A stretch of DNA of 64,000 nt from Lunularia cruciata (taxonomy: Eukaryota > Streptophyta > Marchantiopsida > Lunulariales > Lunulariaceae), in assembly GCA_948567375.1 (NCBI GenBank), contig OX419757.1, positions 14,136,001 to 14,200,000 of the forward strand, in the 5' to 3' direction. The notes under the pieces were generated by a model. It saw only the letters and a list, made by a program, of their open reading frames with translations. It did no database searches and was not told where the DNA came from. Below are positions 46,229-57,479 of this stretch, in pieces; the first letter of the stretch is position 1; every line of letters begins with the position of its first letter. Position numbers and translations under genes: made by a program.

Positions 46229-46640
46229 AGTTCTTAAAAATTAGTGCATTAACTGGAAGCTAACGATAAGAAGGTTCTACCCAACCATCTTGGGTGTTAG
46301 AATCAGTGAAAACTGATCAGTCACTTCACGTTCAGTTATTGTGAACTACTGAGACTCAATGTGAAGCCAGTGATCAATGAAATCAAAAAGAGCAAACTCA
46401 TGTGATAAACAAAAGACATCTTCCTTGGGACGTCTCTGCACTGTCACCTCAAAAAGCAATTTTACATCACCAAGCGTCTATTATCCACTCTCCATACCAA
46501 CATGACAAGAAATTGCAACATGTAGTGGGCAATCTCAAATCTCTGGATAGTAGGTGGATACAACTCTTCAATTCTTGTAGCAATTGGTATCGTGTCTTTG
46601 TTTATTTGGAAATCCAGCTCTTTGCACTTTGTACTTGATT
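46229..46640 (+). repeat. Left terminal inverted repeat of the MULE
   Basis: Outer edge near AGTTCTTAAAAATTAG; inner edge near TTTGCACTTTGTACTTGA. Pairs with 58530-58900 in inverse orientation. The small frame within it, 46402-46638, is a by-product of the repeat. Confidence 0.8.
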
Positions 46641-48456
46641 CCCTTACACACCCCGACTTTGTGCTTGAGCACTTTCGTCTAGTTTTACATCAGTTCTACA
46701 ACAAGGCAATGGAAGCAAGCCTTGCACATTTGATGCAAATAGAGGATGAAGACTTAAACAAGGCAAATGTTCCAATAAGCTTAAGCAGCATGAAATTTTA
46801 TGCTATTATGAAGTTCTTTTAAATGCCATTTGAGTTCCAAATATTAGGTGCAATATTTCTGCATTATCTATTATTAAATATGAAATTTCAAAGTGGTGAA
46901 AGCTGATGAGTTCATTCCCAAAGACAGATCTGGAATGTTTTTCATGTTGACTAACTCTAGATTAGGATGAAAAACAAAGACCCTATGCAAAATAAGAACT
47001 ACAATATAGCAGATGAGAGCAGATGAGAGTATCAATCATTCAAAGAATGAGAGAATGTGGCATCCATTATTGCATATGAATGGGAGATGAGAGTAGAAAT
47101 CAATCAAAGAACAAGAGATCAAAGAATTGGAGATATGGTACTTAATAGTGAAAATGAAAGCTGATAAAAAAACATGAGAATTGGTATCCATTAATACAAA
47201 GGAATAGCATGTGTAATAAAGTAACAATAAAATAGAATAAATCAAGTATACAAACTAAAAATATCAAGTAGAATATATCAAGTATACAGAAGCTGAAATG
47301 AAATTCTCAAAACAAAAGTAAGGAAAGATATTGACAACAAAAAGTGGACAATAGGAAAAATCTCTAGCAAGAAGCAAGAAAACAAAAAAAGATAAAAAGA
47401 GTAAGAAAAGATGTTGACAACAAAAATTAGACAATAGGAAATAGCAAGCAAAAAAATAAGGAGATGAAGTTTATCAAGAAGCATGAAAGAAAAGCACGAG
47501 AAGGAAGAGAAGAAAAGAAGACCACCAAAAATAGAGAGAAAAGACATCAACAACAAAAAATGAACAGAAAAACAAGGAGATGAAGTACATCACATAGTAT
47601 AAAAGAAAAGCATAGTATCAGGAAGGAAGAAAAGCATAAAACATCACCCAAAGTAGGGAAAAATCAAAGAACAATGTGAAAGCAAACAAAGAAAGCAACA
47701 CAATGAAAGGACCATACAAAGAGACATGCAAAGGAAGAATCAAACAATAAGCAACCAAAAGGTCAATATGAATGGTTCTTATTGACCTCTTCAATCTATA
47801 AGAACAATTTAGAGAATGGGAAATAACAATATGACACCCTTTGAGATCGAAGGTATTGACAACAAAGGATGAGCACTAAAAATGAACAACATTCAATTAA
47901 AAGCAATTATAATTGATAAGAAAGGCAAGAAATCTGCCAAGGAAAATAAATAAAAGAATACAAACTCCAAAGAAATAGATGAAAATAGAGAAACTTAACT
48001 AGAAAGTAGCACAAGAAAGGGAAAATCTTTGCAACTTACATAGGAAAGATCAAAGAAAAAATGACAAAGATACACAAATATATTGAATATTACAATAAAA
48101 AACCAATTCATTAGCCAAAAAAAAACCTTGGCTTATCTAATTGACTATCATAATCAGAACAACATCTAACGATGCATGAAGCATGACTCTAATATCTCTA
48201 TCTATTCTCTAATATCTGTTATACTATAAACTCTATCTAGATTAACAAATCTAATGCTCATGGTGGAAAAATAAGATGTTGAGGACAAGTTAGTGCATTA
48301 TATCTGATAAAATTACAAATTCCACAAAGTCCAACTGCTCCATGTGAACTTGATGCTTCCACAAACTCATATTATGTGGTATCTCTTTGTGTAGAAGACT
48401 TAACTTTGGCAACACTTTGATTTGTTTGTTGATGATTCCTTTGAGAGTCTTGAGGA
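46641..48456 (+). other. MULE interior, purine-rich with imperfect tandem repeats
   Basis: About 46980-48090 is strongly A- and G-rich on the plus strand. The phrases GA(T/C)(A/G)TTGACAACAAA and GACAATAGGAAA recur near 47326, 47409, 47542 and 47852. AAGGAGATGAAGT recurs near 47458 and 47575, which points to decayed tandem units of 80-120 bp. Long frames on the minus strand here (47278-47556) are only translations of the pyrimidine-rich complement. 48100-48456 has no recognisable motif. Confidence 0.55.
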
Positions 48457-49195
48457 TGTTGACGGCTAGCCATCTGATCTAGATATGAAATTTGGTTTGG
48501 TAACATCTGGGATGATGTTATACATGATGGAAAAATAGATTAGATAGAAATGTCACCAACAGAGTACTTCTACTAATAGAGCAAAAATCGGAATAGACTT
48601 GAAAACCTTAGAACCAATAGCTAGACATATGATTTAAAGGTGAGAATTGGTTTGGTAACATCTAGAAGTATGTTACACATGATGGACTAAATAGATCAAA
48701 AAGAGGTATCACAAAAGGGGACTTCTACTAATAGAGGGAACTGAAATATGCCTAAAATCTTTGAAGGTAATTTTGGAGACCTAAGCGGATGAATTAGGCC
48801 TAAAAAATGTGCAGATTCCCCTCCCCCCTAATAGAGGAAAGGCTGGCCTTCCCTCCCCCCTACCTTTTCTTATTGAGAGCTTTCCAACGGTACCTCACCC
48901 ATGTGATTTTGAGATTCCTACAAGAAGATTCCCTCCGGTCAAAGCTTGTTTGACCAACCAGATAGGACTAGGACCAACATGTCATCTATCCAAGTAAATA
49001 ATCCAAGGGTGGAGCTTGCTGACATGTCACCCATCTATGTGTCTAATCCTATAGTGGAGCTTCCTTGAATGAGATCCTCTTTGTCTATATAATAAAGAGA
49101 AGGTGCTTCTTTGGAGCATCAAAGGTTTTGAGTGTGAAATTGTCTGTTTCTCATGGTGTGTTTCTCTTCGGATCTCCTATCCTTGGAGTATTACA
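48457..49195 (+). repeat. 5' LTR of RT2-a, with an internal 117-bp duplication
   Basis: Starts TGTTGACGGCTAGCC and ends GGAGTATTACA. Two related blocks, 48465-48581 and 48620-48736, share GCTAG.CAT.TGAT, TTGGTTTGGTAACATCT and ACTTCTACTAATAGAG. A TATATAATAAAG sequence at 49086 is a likely TATA box. The duplication is also present in the 3' LTR, so it predates the insertion. Confidence 0.88.
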
Positions 49196-49196
49196 A

Positions 49197-49208
49197 TGGT
49201 ATCAGAGC
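49197..49208 (+). other. Primer-binding site of RT2-a
   Basis: TGGTATCAGAGC, complementary to the initiator methionine tRNA 3' end, one base after the LTR. Confidence 0.92.
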
Positions 49209-49334
49209 TGGTGTGTCATCCAAGAGAGCGGATCACCACTCTTGGAAGAACATAGGCTATTGAGACAAAGTAATTTTAAGGAGAGACATCTTGGTGTAAT
49301 TGGTAGATTAGGAGTGTGCTAGAGGGAGGATGGA

Positions 49335-49556
49335 ATGGAGGCTCCGAGAGGACAATATCCAACACCTTGCCCTACATTCTTGAATCCATTCCACATCAAG
49401 ATTGTGTACATTCAGCGTGAACAAGTGAGAGTGTATCTTGTTTTTCACTTCGGAGCAGAGTTCATGGATATAATGATGAATTTGCCAAACCCGGTGATTC
49501 TACCAATAGTGATTTACAATAAAGAGTGTGATTTGACAATCAAAATTTTGTTGTGA
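49335..49556 (+). CDS. First pre-gag ORF of RT2-a (73 aa)
   Basis: An ATG about 126 bases after the primer site opens a 73-aa frame that is intact in this otherwise broken element. It begins MEAPRGQYPTPCP and contains VYLVFHFGAEFMDIM and NPVILPIVIY. The pattern of residues matches the pre-gag ORF of RT1-a (22841-23056). It is followed without a gap by a second related ORF; the TGA and the next ATG overlap in TGATG. Function unknown. It lacks known motifs, zinc ligands or membrane spans. Confidence 0.5.
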   Translation: MEAPRGQYPTPCPTFLNPFHIKIVYIQREQVRVYLVFHFGAEFMDIMMNLPNPVILPIVIYNKECDLTIKILL

Positions 49557-49759
49557 TGGATTTGAATGCCCCAAATCCTCTCCCTTTCAACACTCAAGTA
49601 GAAATTTGTTATGTAGTGAAACCGAAAGTGATGTTTAGAGATTTTGTGGTCAAGAATTTTGGTGAGAAATATTATCAACGAGTGATAGCTTCTAAGGTCC
49701 CAATGGTATTCTTGATAGTCCATATGCCCTCCAGAGTGATCATATTAATCTTCAATTGA
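49556..49759 (+). CDS. Second pre-gag ORF of RT2-a (67 aa)
   Basis: Begins MDLNAPNPLPFNTQVEICYV, close to the N-terminus of the family-1 pre-gag ORF (PPNPLPPN), and continues FRDFVVKNFGEKYYQRVIA. The start overlaps the stop of the first ORF by one base. Two adjacent, related ORFs suggest an internal duplication of one small domain in this family. Function unknown. Confidence 0.48.
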   Translation: MDLNAPNPLPFNTQVEICYVVKPKVMFRDFVVKNFGEKYYQRVIASKVPMVFLIVHMPSRVIILIFN

Positions 49760-49789
49760 AGTAGATAGTAGCAATTGAGTGTTGTAAGA

Positions 49790-50870
49790 ACTATAGATCC
49801 ATAGTTGCAAGAGTTGGTGCAAGGAATGCAGGGGATATTGAACAAATTTTGAGAGATTAAGATGACCATGGAGGCATTAAAAATTCAAGTGCAAACCCTT
49901 AGGAATGATCAAGCAACGCAAGAAGAAGAGCCGTCTTGAAACCCAATACCTACAATTGAAGTACTTGGAGAGGCACACATGCCTATGAACCCGATCAACG
50001 ATGAAGCCATATTGCTACTCCGGATGACCTGCAACATCAAGCCTTACAAGGGGCAACGTACAATGGGAGTACTAGAGAACTAGATCTTGAGAATGAATTG
50101 ATATTTCTAATTGTTCTCAACAAAGATCACCAACGCATGCTGTAGATATGTTTGCATGTGGGTACTTGACCGATAAAGCCCTCACATGGTATGATGCTTG
50201 GGAACAATCCATGTTGGCAGAGAGAAGGGAGGTCACATGGATAGCAATGCAAGAAGGATTGTTGAAGAATTTCCAATTGGTGGATTTTGTGCAGATGGCC
50301 TAGATCCAATTATGGGGATTGAAATAGAAGAACAACGTACAAGAGTATGTGGAGGTATTTTTGGATCTACAAGTTGCAATAACCAACATGAGTCAAGCAA
50401 AGGCTCTCAAAAATTTCAAACAAGGATTGAAGGAGTGGATTTGCCAACAAGTCATGGTTCAAAATCCTTGCATAGTATTTGAAGCCATTGCTTGTGCGCA
50501 AAAATAGCAAGGACATTGGGTGGAGGTGAAGGAGTAGTTCTACCTCAATATATTGGGCAAAAATGCCACACATGGGTGGACCAATACCAATGGAACTAGG
50601 CAACCTTTGGTTTTGAGACCGGGGAGCACGACTGCTTCAAGGAGAGCAAGGATGGTAAAAGAATGGATAGATGGAGTTCCACAAGGAGAAGGAACTCAAG
50701 GAGAACAAGGCCATTGTAACAATTGTGGCTATATTGGGCACATATCTACCAACTATCATGCTCATCTCCCTAGAGGCCCTCGGCCTTCATACAAGCAATC
50801 TATGAACAACATGGAGAGACACATTGAAGAGGAGGCAAGTGGAAATCACTTTGGAAAATGAAGATTACTA
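49790..50870 (+). pseudogene. gag: Gag of RT2-a, decayed
   Basis: Broken frames begin near MQGILNKF (about 49826) and end with a nucleocapsid piece, HCNNCGYIGHISTNYH at about 50710-50760. There the last cysteine of the CCHC knuckle has become Tyr. 50198-50482 and 50553-50861 are the longest clean pieces. The central capsid region is recognisable only by position and by FQTRIEGVDLPTSH-type remnants. Confidence 0.75.
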
Positions 50871-50874
50871 GTAA

Positions 50875-51230
50875 ATGTACCTCGTGGCCTTATTAGCTCA
50901 ACAAGGAAGCAAAAAAGAGAAAAAGATGAGCGCACAAAGGTCCCAAAAGGCAACCTCACAATTGATTGTTGTGAATGGAGTCCTAGAAGGCAATCAAGTG
51001 AGAGTATTAATAGATCTGAGGGCAACAAAGAATTTCTTGTCTCGCTCTATTGCAATAAGATTGGGAATAGATCTAGAAAGAGATGAGAGTGAAGAAGTAG
51101 AGTTACTTAACGGGCAAACAAAGAGAATTGAATCATTACCTAGACGTGTAAAACTCTCAATAGGAGAATATCAAGAAGCAATTGAGTGGCGAGTGATTAC
51201 AATTAGCTCATTATGATGCAATCTTAGGCA
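50875..51230 (+). pseudogene. Protease of RT2-a, active site lost
   Basis: The frame reads SQLIVVNGVLEGNQVRVLID and then LRATKNFLS, where a functional enzyme has Asp-Ser/Thr-Gly. The catalytic Asp remains but the following Ser and Gly are Leu and Arg. The flap-like and hydrophobic C-terminal parts follow (RLGIDLER, LNGQTKRIESLP), and a frame change leads into AILGMPWMEHYNP near 51220. Confidence 0.82.
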
Positions 51231-52920
51231 TGCCATGGATGGAGCATTACAACCCTACGGTAGATTGGAGGAAGAAAGTAATGAGAACCTACCAATGGTC
51301 AATCATTGGGGTTAAAGAAAAATCACCCAAGCAAGAATTGCCTCTTTATGTAGTAGGGACAACAACAATTTGTAAGACCGATAGATGTTTCATGGGTCTA
51401 ATAAAAGAAGTCCAGAGTGCACAACTCGATGGACAAATTCTTGAGAAATTGAAGGATGTGGTAAATGAGTTCCATGTCTTTCTTGATGATCTAACGTTAG
51501 GATTACCACCAAAAAGGAGAGTAGATCATAAAATTGAGACACTCTCAGGGAAGACACCTCCTTGTAAGCCCCATATTGCCTATCACCTCATGAGTTAAAG
51601 GAGTGTAAGAATCAAATTGAGTATATGTTGGGTTGTCATCCAACCCAACATATCACTATATGGGGCTCTTGTCTTGTTTGTGAAGAAGAAGGACCGTATA
51701 ATGCACATGTGCATTGGCTATCAGGGCCTCAATCAACAAATAGTGAAGAACAAATACCCCTTACCTTGCATGGATGACCTATTTGATCAACTCAATGGAG
51801 CAAGACACTTCACCAAACTAGACTTGCAGAGCGGTTACAATCAAATCCAAATTGCAAAGGAAGATGCGTACAAAATTGCCCTTCAAACCAGGTATGGCCA
51901 CTTTGAGTATCTCGTGATGCCTTTTGGTCTCACCAATGCACTTGTCACTTTCATGAGTCTAATGAATGACATATTTTGTCCATATTTGGATAAGTCTATT
52001 ATTGTCTTCCTGGACAACATCCTAGTATACAGTAGCACAATGACGGAACATAGACAACATCTACAAGAAGCCTCTAGATTCTAAGACAAAATCAATTGTA
52101 CGCCAAAATCTCAAAGTGCAAGTTTGGCAAGTCTGAAGTAGAACTACTTGGAGCATAGAGTAAGTGCAAAGGGTATTCAAGTATTGATAGATAAAATAGA
52201 GGTCATTCAAAAATGGAGTGCCCCAGAAGATTAAACTCAACTCAAGAGCTTTTTGGGGTTGACGGTGTTCTATCGTTGATTTGTCAAGTACTTTTCCAAG
52301 ATTGCACAGCCTTTAACAACACTACTTAGCAAAGGGAAGAAGTGGATGTGGGGAACCGCACAAGAGTTGGCCTTTCAAGAATTGAAACCCGCCTTGCTAC
52401 ATGCACCAAAAATGTGGTATGACCAAAAATGTCCAATCAAGTTGGCTATAGATGCATCAAGTGTAGCAATAGGAGCAATCCTACAAGAAGAGTGGCATGA
52501 TAGATTACATCTAATTGCATATTTCTCTTGAAAGTTGTTATTGGCAGAGTGCAACTATCACACCACAGAATGAGAAGAGTTGGCTATTATGCTTGCAACC
52601 AAGCATTGGAAGCACTATTTGGGCAAGAGATAGACCACAAACCTCTAGTCTACCTCAAGACGTAGAAAGATCTATCTCGTCGCCAGATTTGATGGGCAAA
52701 GTGGCAACAATGCTTCAACTTGACAATCATCTTTGTGGAAGGTAAGAAGCAGCTTGCCGATGCATTCACTTGCATGCTGATGATAAACAATTTGGTGGCA
52801 GAGGTTAAGATTAACTTTGAGTTTTGGCCAAAGATCCTGGCTGCTACAAAAATCAATCCACAGATTGTGGGAGCACAATCATCCAAAGGGTTCACCAAAG
52901 GACTCATCATCCAAAGGACT
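51231..52920 (+). pseudogene. Reverse transcriptase and RNase H of RT2-a, decayed
   Basis: RT lies at about 51450-52200 in several frames. [17 protein letters not shown] and [14 protein letters not shown] precede VMPFGLTNA. The catalytic motif reads FLDN (52008-52019) instead of FLDD. Downstream are a thumb/connection (about 52090-52330) and RNase H with LAIDASSVAIGAILQEEW near 52440, followed by broken remnants to 52900. The loss of the second catalytic Asp and several stops make it inactive. Confidence 0.88.
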
Positions 52921-54273
52921 CACTTTTTGTGATGGTAGATTATGGATCCCAAATGTTCCAAAATTATGCACCACCATTCTAATGAAATGTCATGATTCAG
53001 CCATTGTAGGTCATGTCGGAGTGGACAAGACCTTAGATGCAGTCCACCACCATTACTATTGGCCCAAGATGAGCAACTACATGATGGACTACATGCACAG
53101 CTCCCTACTCTATCAATAGAACAAAGCTTCTAATCAAGCTCATGTAGGGCTCCTTCAACCTCTCCCCACTCCTACACAATGTTGGGAACAAGTGAGTATG
53201 GATATTGTTTATGAATTACCCAAGACCACTTCAGGGTTTGACTCCATTGTGATCTTTGTGGACCGGCTCAGCAAAATGATCATGTACGCCCTACCACCAA
53301 GGATGTGACTCCTCCACAACTCTCTCAATTATACTTAGATGCAGTCTTCTCTCACCATGGCTTGTCTCGAGTACTCATCACCGATAGGGGCACTCAATTC
53401 ACCAGTTTGTTTTGGCAAACACTCTTTGGTTTCTTCAAAACCAAGTTGGCCATGTCCACAGCTTACCACCTACAAACAGATGGACAAACAGAGCGGGCTA
53501 ATCGCACTATTGAAGACATGTTAAGCGGCTTCACCTTAGAGGAGCAATAGAGGTGGGACACCCTAATCCCATTGGTGGAATTCTCTTACAACAACTCGGT
53601 GAATGCATCCACTCATGTCACGCCGTTCTTCCTCATGTATGGTGAGCATCCCTTCACACCTTCTAGCTTGATGAAGATCCCTCCGATGGCTACCAAGGTT
53701 GATACGGTAAACACATTTGTTTCTAGAATCCAACAAAGTGTGGAGAGCGCCAAGCATAGATTGCAGATTACGCAAAATCAATAGAAGCAATATGCCAATG
53801 CATACTGTAGGCACATGGAGTTCAATGTTGGGGATTAGGTGTGGCTATCTACAACTAAACTCACATTAGTTGGCCCTCATAAGCTCAAACCTTGTTTTAT
53901 TGGGCCTTTTTCTATTCTTTGTTGAGTCGGCATCGTAGCCCGTCACCTCAAGCTACCACCACACATGAAGATCTATCTAGTGTTCCATGTTTCCCTCCTA
54001 TGCAAATATGCTCCCTGATTGGGCCACTATCATTCCACACAAGACCTTTGACCTTGTCCAACACTCATTGATGGCACAAAGGAATATGAAGTGGAGTGTA
54101 TCCTCCAAAAATGCATGCGTGGTACTCACTATCCACGGGTGGACTATCTGGTACAGTGGAAAGGTTACCCTCTCTATGAGGCAACTTGGGAGCCTACTGC
54201 CAATTTGAGACATGCATTGGTGTTGGTGCAAGCATTTGAGCAACAACTACACAACGAGGATGTTGCATCTTAA
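52921..54273 (+). pseudogene. Integrase and chromodomain of RT2-a, decayed
   Basis: The zinc-binding part (HDSAIVGHVGVDKTLDAVHH, then SSLLYQ in place of the two cysteines) is at 52990-53120. The core has ITDRGTQFTSLFWQTLF near 53377 and TDGQTERANRTIEDMLSGF near 53476. At 54091-54273 a chromodomain is open: ECILQKCMRGTHYP, then YLVQWKGYPLYEATWEP. This shows that family 2 is also a chromovirus. Stops lie between these blocks. Confidence 0.9.
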
Positions 54274-54286
54274 AAGGAAGGAGGTT

Positions 54287-54998
54287 TGTAATACTAAGAG
54301 CTAGCCATATGATCTAGATATGAAATTTGGTTTGATAACATCTAGAATGATATTATACATGATGGAAAAATAGATCAGATAGAAATATCACCAAAAGAGT
54401 ACTTCTACTAACAGAGCAGAAATTAGAATAGACTTGAAAACCTTAAAACCAATAGCTAGACATATGATTTAAAGGTGAGAATTGGTTTGGTAACATCTGG
54501 AAGGATATTACACATGACGGACTAAATAGATAAGAAAGAGGTATCACCAAAAGGGGACTTCTACTAATAGAGTAGGAACCAAAATGCACCTAAAATCTTT
54601 GAAAGCAATTTTAGATGCCAAAGCGGATGAATTAGGCCTCAAAATTATGCAGATGCCCCCCCCCCCCAAGTAAAGGACAGGTTGGCCTTCCCTCCCCCTT
54701 GCTTTGTCTCATCGAGAGCTTTCCAACGGTACTTCACACACATGATTATGAGATTCTTATAGGAAGATTCTCCAAAAGATCCCCTTTGGTCAAAGCTTGT
54801 TTGACCAATCAGATAGGACCAGGACCAACATGTCACCCATCTATGTGCCTAATCCTATGGTGGATCTTCCTTGGAGATCCTCTTTGTCTATATAATAAAG
54901 AGAAGGTGCTCCTTTGGGGCATCAGAGGTTTTGAGTGTGAAATTATGTGTTTCTCATGGTGTGTTTCTCTTCAAGTCTCCTATCCCCAGAGTATTAAA
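54287..54998 (+). repeat. 3' LTR of RT2-a
   Basis: Starts TGTAATACTAAGAGCTAGCC; ends GAGTATTAAA, where the terminal CA has become AA. A run of ten C at about 54657-54667 and the TATATAATAAAG box at 54889 match the 5' LTR region. The internal 117-bp duplication is present. Confidence 0.88.
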
Positions 54999-55099
54999 GA
55001 CATCCACAAGTATATAACATTGGAGGATTCTTTAAAGATGATGTTTCAAAAGCAAGGTTTAAGAGTTGAATTCATATCTGCTCTTGTTTATGAGGTGCT

Positions 55100-56640
55100 A
55101 CTATTCAATAAATTTGATACACAAAAATCAAAACAAGGTCCATGATTGGTAGGATAATAGGCTGAACAATATTAATTGGTCTTGGTGTGATAGTCTCACA
55201 CAAATATTAATGTTCACCAAATGCAATATAGGATGGAAATCACTCCATGAAAATAAATCCTTATTATTCATTGTTTGCAAAGCATGATGCGTACAAGGAA
55301 ATCCCATTGCCTTCATGAAGACATTAGAACAACTTTGAAGTTCTTCACCTCCTTCCTCTTGTGCTGTTAGTAAATGTTCAAGGACTTTCTATAGGGCATA
55401 GAATGATACTTGTCGGATCACATTTTGAGAAAAGAGTTTTGTGTGATCATGCAAAACTCTAACATGCTCCATGCATTGCTGTACTTCAATTTCTTTGAGT
55501 ATATTCTCAAAGGCATGACATAGTCAAACTTGAACATCTTACATATATTTACTACATACCTTCAAGTATCATTTTACTATCAACTGTTGACCCTCAACTT
55601 GAGAAGATGTAACATTATCAAAATGAATATATTGGTTTATCTATGCTACTAAAAAGTGTTCCTTGTATTCAATCTATGTTGTCCTTAAATTGTTGATCAT
55701 GGTTGGAACTTAGGCATATGTTTCACACAAAGCACTCCACAATGTGATAAATAATTTTGGAGTTTTTTATTGCACCACATCTATCCATTCAATCATGAAT
55801 ATAACCCACTTCTCTTTTTTTATCAAAGTACTTCTTACAATTGGCTAAAACATTCTTTTGAATGTGCCATATGCAAAGAAGATGCAATGAAGTAGGGAAT
55901 GTGGAAGAAAGAGCATTCATCAAAGAAAGCTCACAATCTATTGTAATTGTAAGCAATTTGATAGGCTCATACAAAGTAAATTGTGATCTAAAGCCCATTG
56001 TAGTGTGGTTCTATTTCTTCTCATGTGAAGAAAACTATAATTGTAAATGATGTACTAAAACTTGTGACTCCAATAACATGAAGCATTTGCATTCAAAAGC
56101 GGTTTTTTCTATATGTATAATCCATCACCAAAGAGTATGGATAAGCTTGAGCTAAACAAATGTAGTCAAGATGTGCAAAGGACAAATAAGTAACCTCATT
56201 TGCATCATTGCACAAGCAGTCACTCTGGTAGTTTGTATCTCAAATAGTTTCTAAACAAGCAAGAATTGGTTGTCTATTGGCAAGTTTTATTTTTTGAAGC
56301 CATGCTTGCTCATTGTAGGTTGTTATGGCTATTGTATGAGTGTTAAGAGTTGCTTGTTGCAAAGTTGTAAGAAGATGCTTTGGAGCAATGCCAACAGCTA
56401 ACAATTGGGATGTCATAACACATTGCTTTGGTTGAAGACAATGAACAAAAAGATGTACCACTAATGTATTCCTCATGATTGTGCTCTCCATTGCAAACGC
56501 TAAGATGCCAATGTCCATCAGATTTATGAAAACTTCCATAAATCATGAATCAAGTAGTAACCTTGAGTTTTACAAGGTCATATAATAGTGGTTAGAGCTT
56601 TTGAAGAATCATATGTATGCCCTCTATCACATATTAGTGT
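55100..56640 (-). pseudogene. MULE transposase, decayed
   Basis: Read from 56640 to 55100 on the minus strand, the landmarks come in family order. An N-terminal zinc-finger end GHWHLSVCNGEHNHEEY (about 56510-56460) is followed by a helical segment (PKHLLTTLQQATLNT and KLANRQPI, about 56380-56270). Near 56160-56110 is the catalytic start, a DYTYRKN-like piece. The TIDCELSLMNA and LLCIWHIQKNVLANCKKYF core lies at 55960-55810. A C-terminal SWIM-like AMGFPCTHHAL with FSWSDFHPILHL is at 55310-55220. Stops and shifts separate them. The enzyme would cut at the element ends; this copy cannot. Only the family is claimed, from motif recognition. Confidence 0.82.
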
Positions 56641-57479
56641 CACTCAATTGATCTCTGAACAATGTATCCTTGAGAATGCATAAAAGTATTTATACTTTGC
56701 AGCATGTCATCAAGGGAGCAATAGGAAGTTTCAGTGGGGAGTAACATGATGAAACTCAAAAAGTTGTACCACATGAATTCTTGTAACACATGATCATAGA
56801 TATTTTAGCAGTTTTTAATATCTTCCTAGATTGTGAACTCTTTAGGATTTGCCATATAGAGAAATCAAAACCAGCAAGAAAAAACCCCAAAGCGGCACTT
56901 ATTTCCTTGTACATGATCTTGAGAAAACTAGTAGTGTAACTAATGCAAGATACTAACTTAATTAAACCCTTTGGATATAGCCGCTTGAATTATTATTATA
57001 TAACTTTGAGAAATAAACTGGCTTTCAACTGAAAAACTCAAAAGGAACTAAACATAATTGTTGATCAGCTGGACACAACTCCTAAAAGACTACTCATTCT
57101 TTTTTGTGTGTAGGAAACTACACATGTATGAAATAATGGTAGATTATTGTCTCATACTCCAAATATGACATAAGAAGATGATTGAACAAATGTTTGGGAC
57201 AAATGCAAACAAAAGAATGATTTTCAAAAGAAATGATTCAAAACAAATGTGTAACAAGATTCTACACTTATTATGTAATGAACACAAACTTTATCAAGTT
57301 TTCACCTTATATGTGCACTTTCACCTTGTATGTTGTCAACTTGAACTGCAAAGAGCAAAAAAGATTGCTCTAGTGAGGTACTTTATCCCCAAAAAATAGC
57401 ATATCACTCTCATGATTACACAACTCTTAAGGTCCAAATATTTGCTAGAATAAACATCAACATAAAATTTTAAAGCTAA
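56641..57479. other. MULE interior, right part, no gene seen
   Basis: AT-rich; it may include the untranslated start of the transposase gene. Small frames (57178-57399) have no counterpart. Nothing recognised. Confidence 0.4.

Larger units (their letters stand above)
48457..54998 (+). mobile_element. Family-2 Ty3/gypsy chromovirus RT2-a, decayed but complete in outline
   Basis: About 6.5 kb with LTRs of 739 and 712 bp at roughly 90 percent identity by eye. It has an initiator-Met primer site, two short pre-gag ORFs, gag, protease, RT, RNase H, integrase and a chromodomain. Every coding part carries stops or frameshifts. No clear target duplication is seen (GAGGA on the left, GACAT on the right), suggesting flank decay or inexact ends. 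It sits inside the MULE, downstream of its transposase. It is clearly distinct from family 1 in sequence, although both have the same gene order. Confidence 0.92.

Noticed and set aside
47278-47556. Minus-strand 92-aa frame very rich in Phe, Leu and Ser, like a membrane protein
   Set aside because: It is the complement of a purine-rich imperfect tandem repeat. The composition alone gives the hydrophobic look.
54657-54667. Run of C as a possible assembly artefact or G-quadruplex site
   Set aside because: The 5' LTR has a similar but shorter C-rich stretch, so it is ordinary LTR sequence with length variation. A single tract does not make a quadruplex.
48452-55003. Target-site duplication for RT2-a
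   Set aside because: GAGGA on the left and GACAT on the right share only two bases, so no duplication can be claimed.
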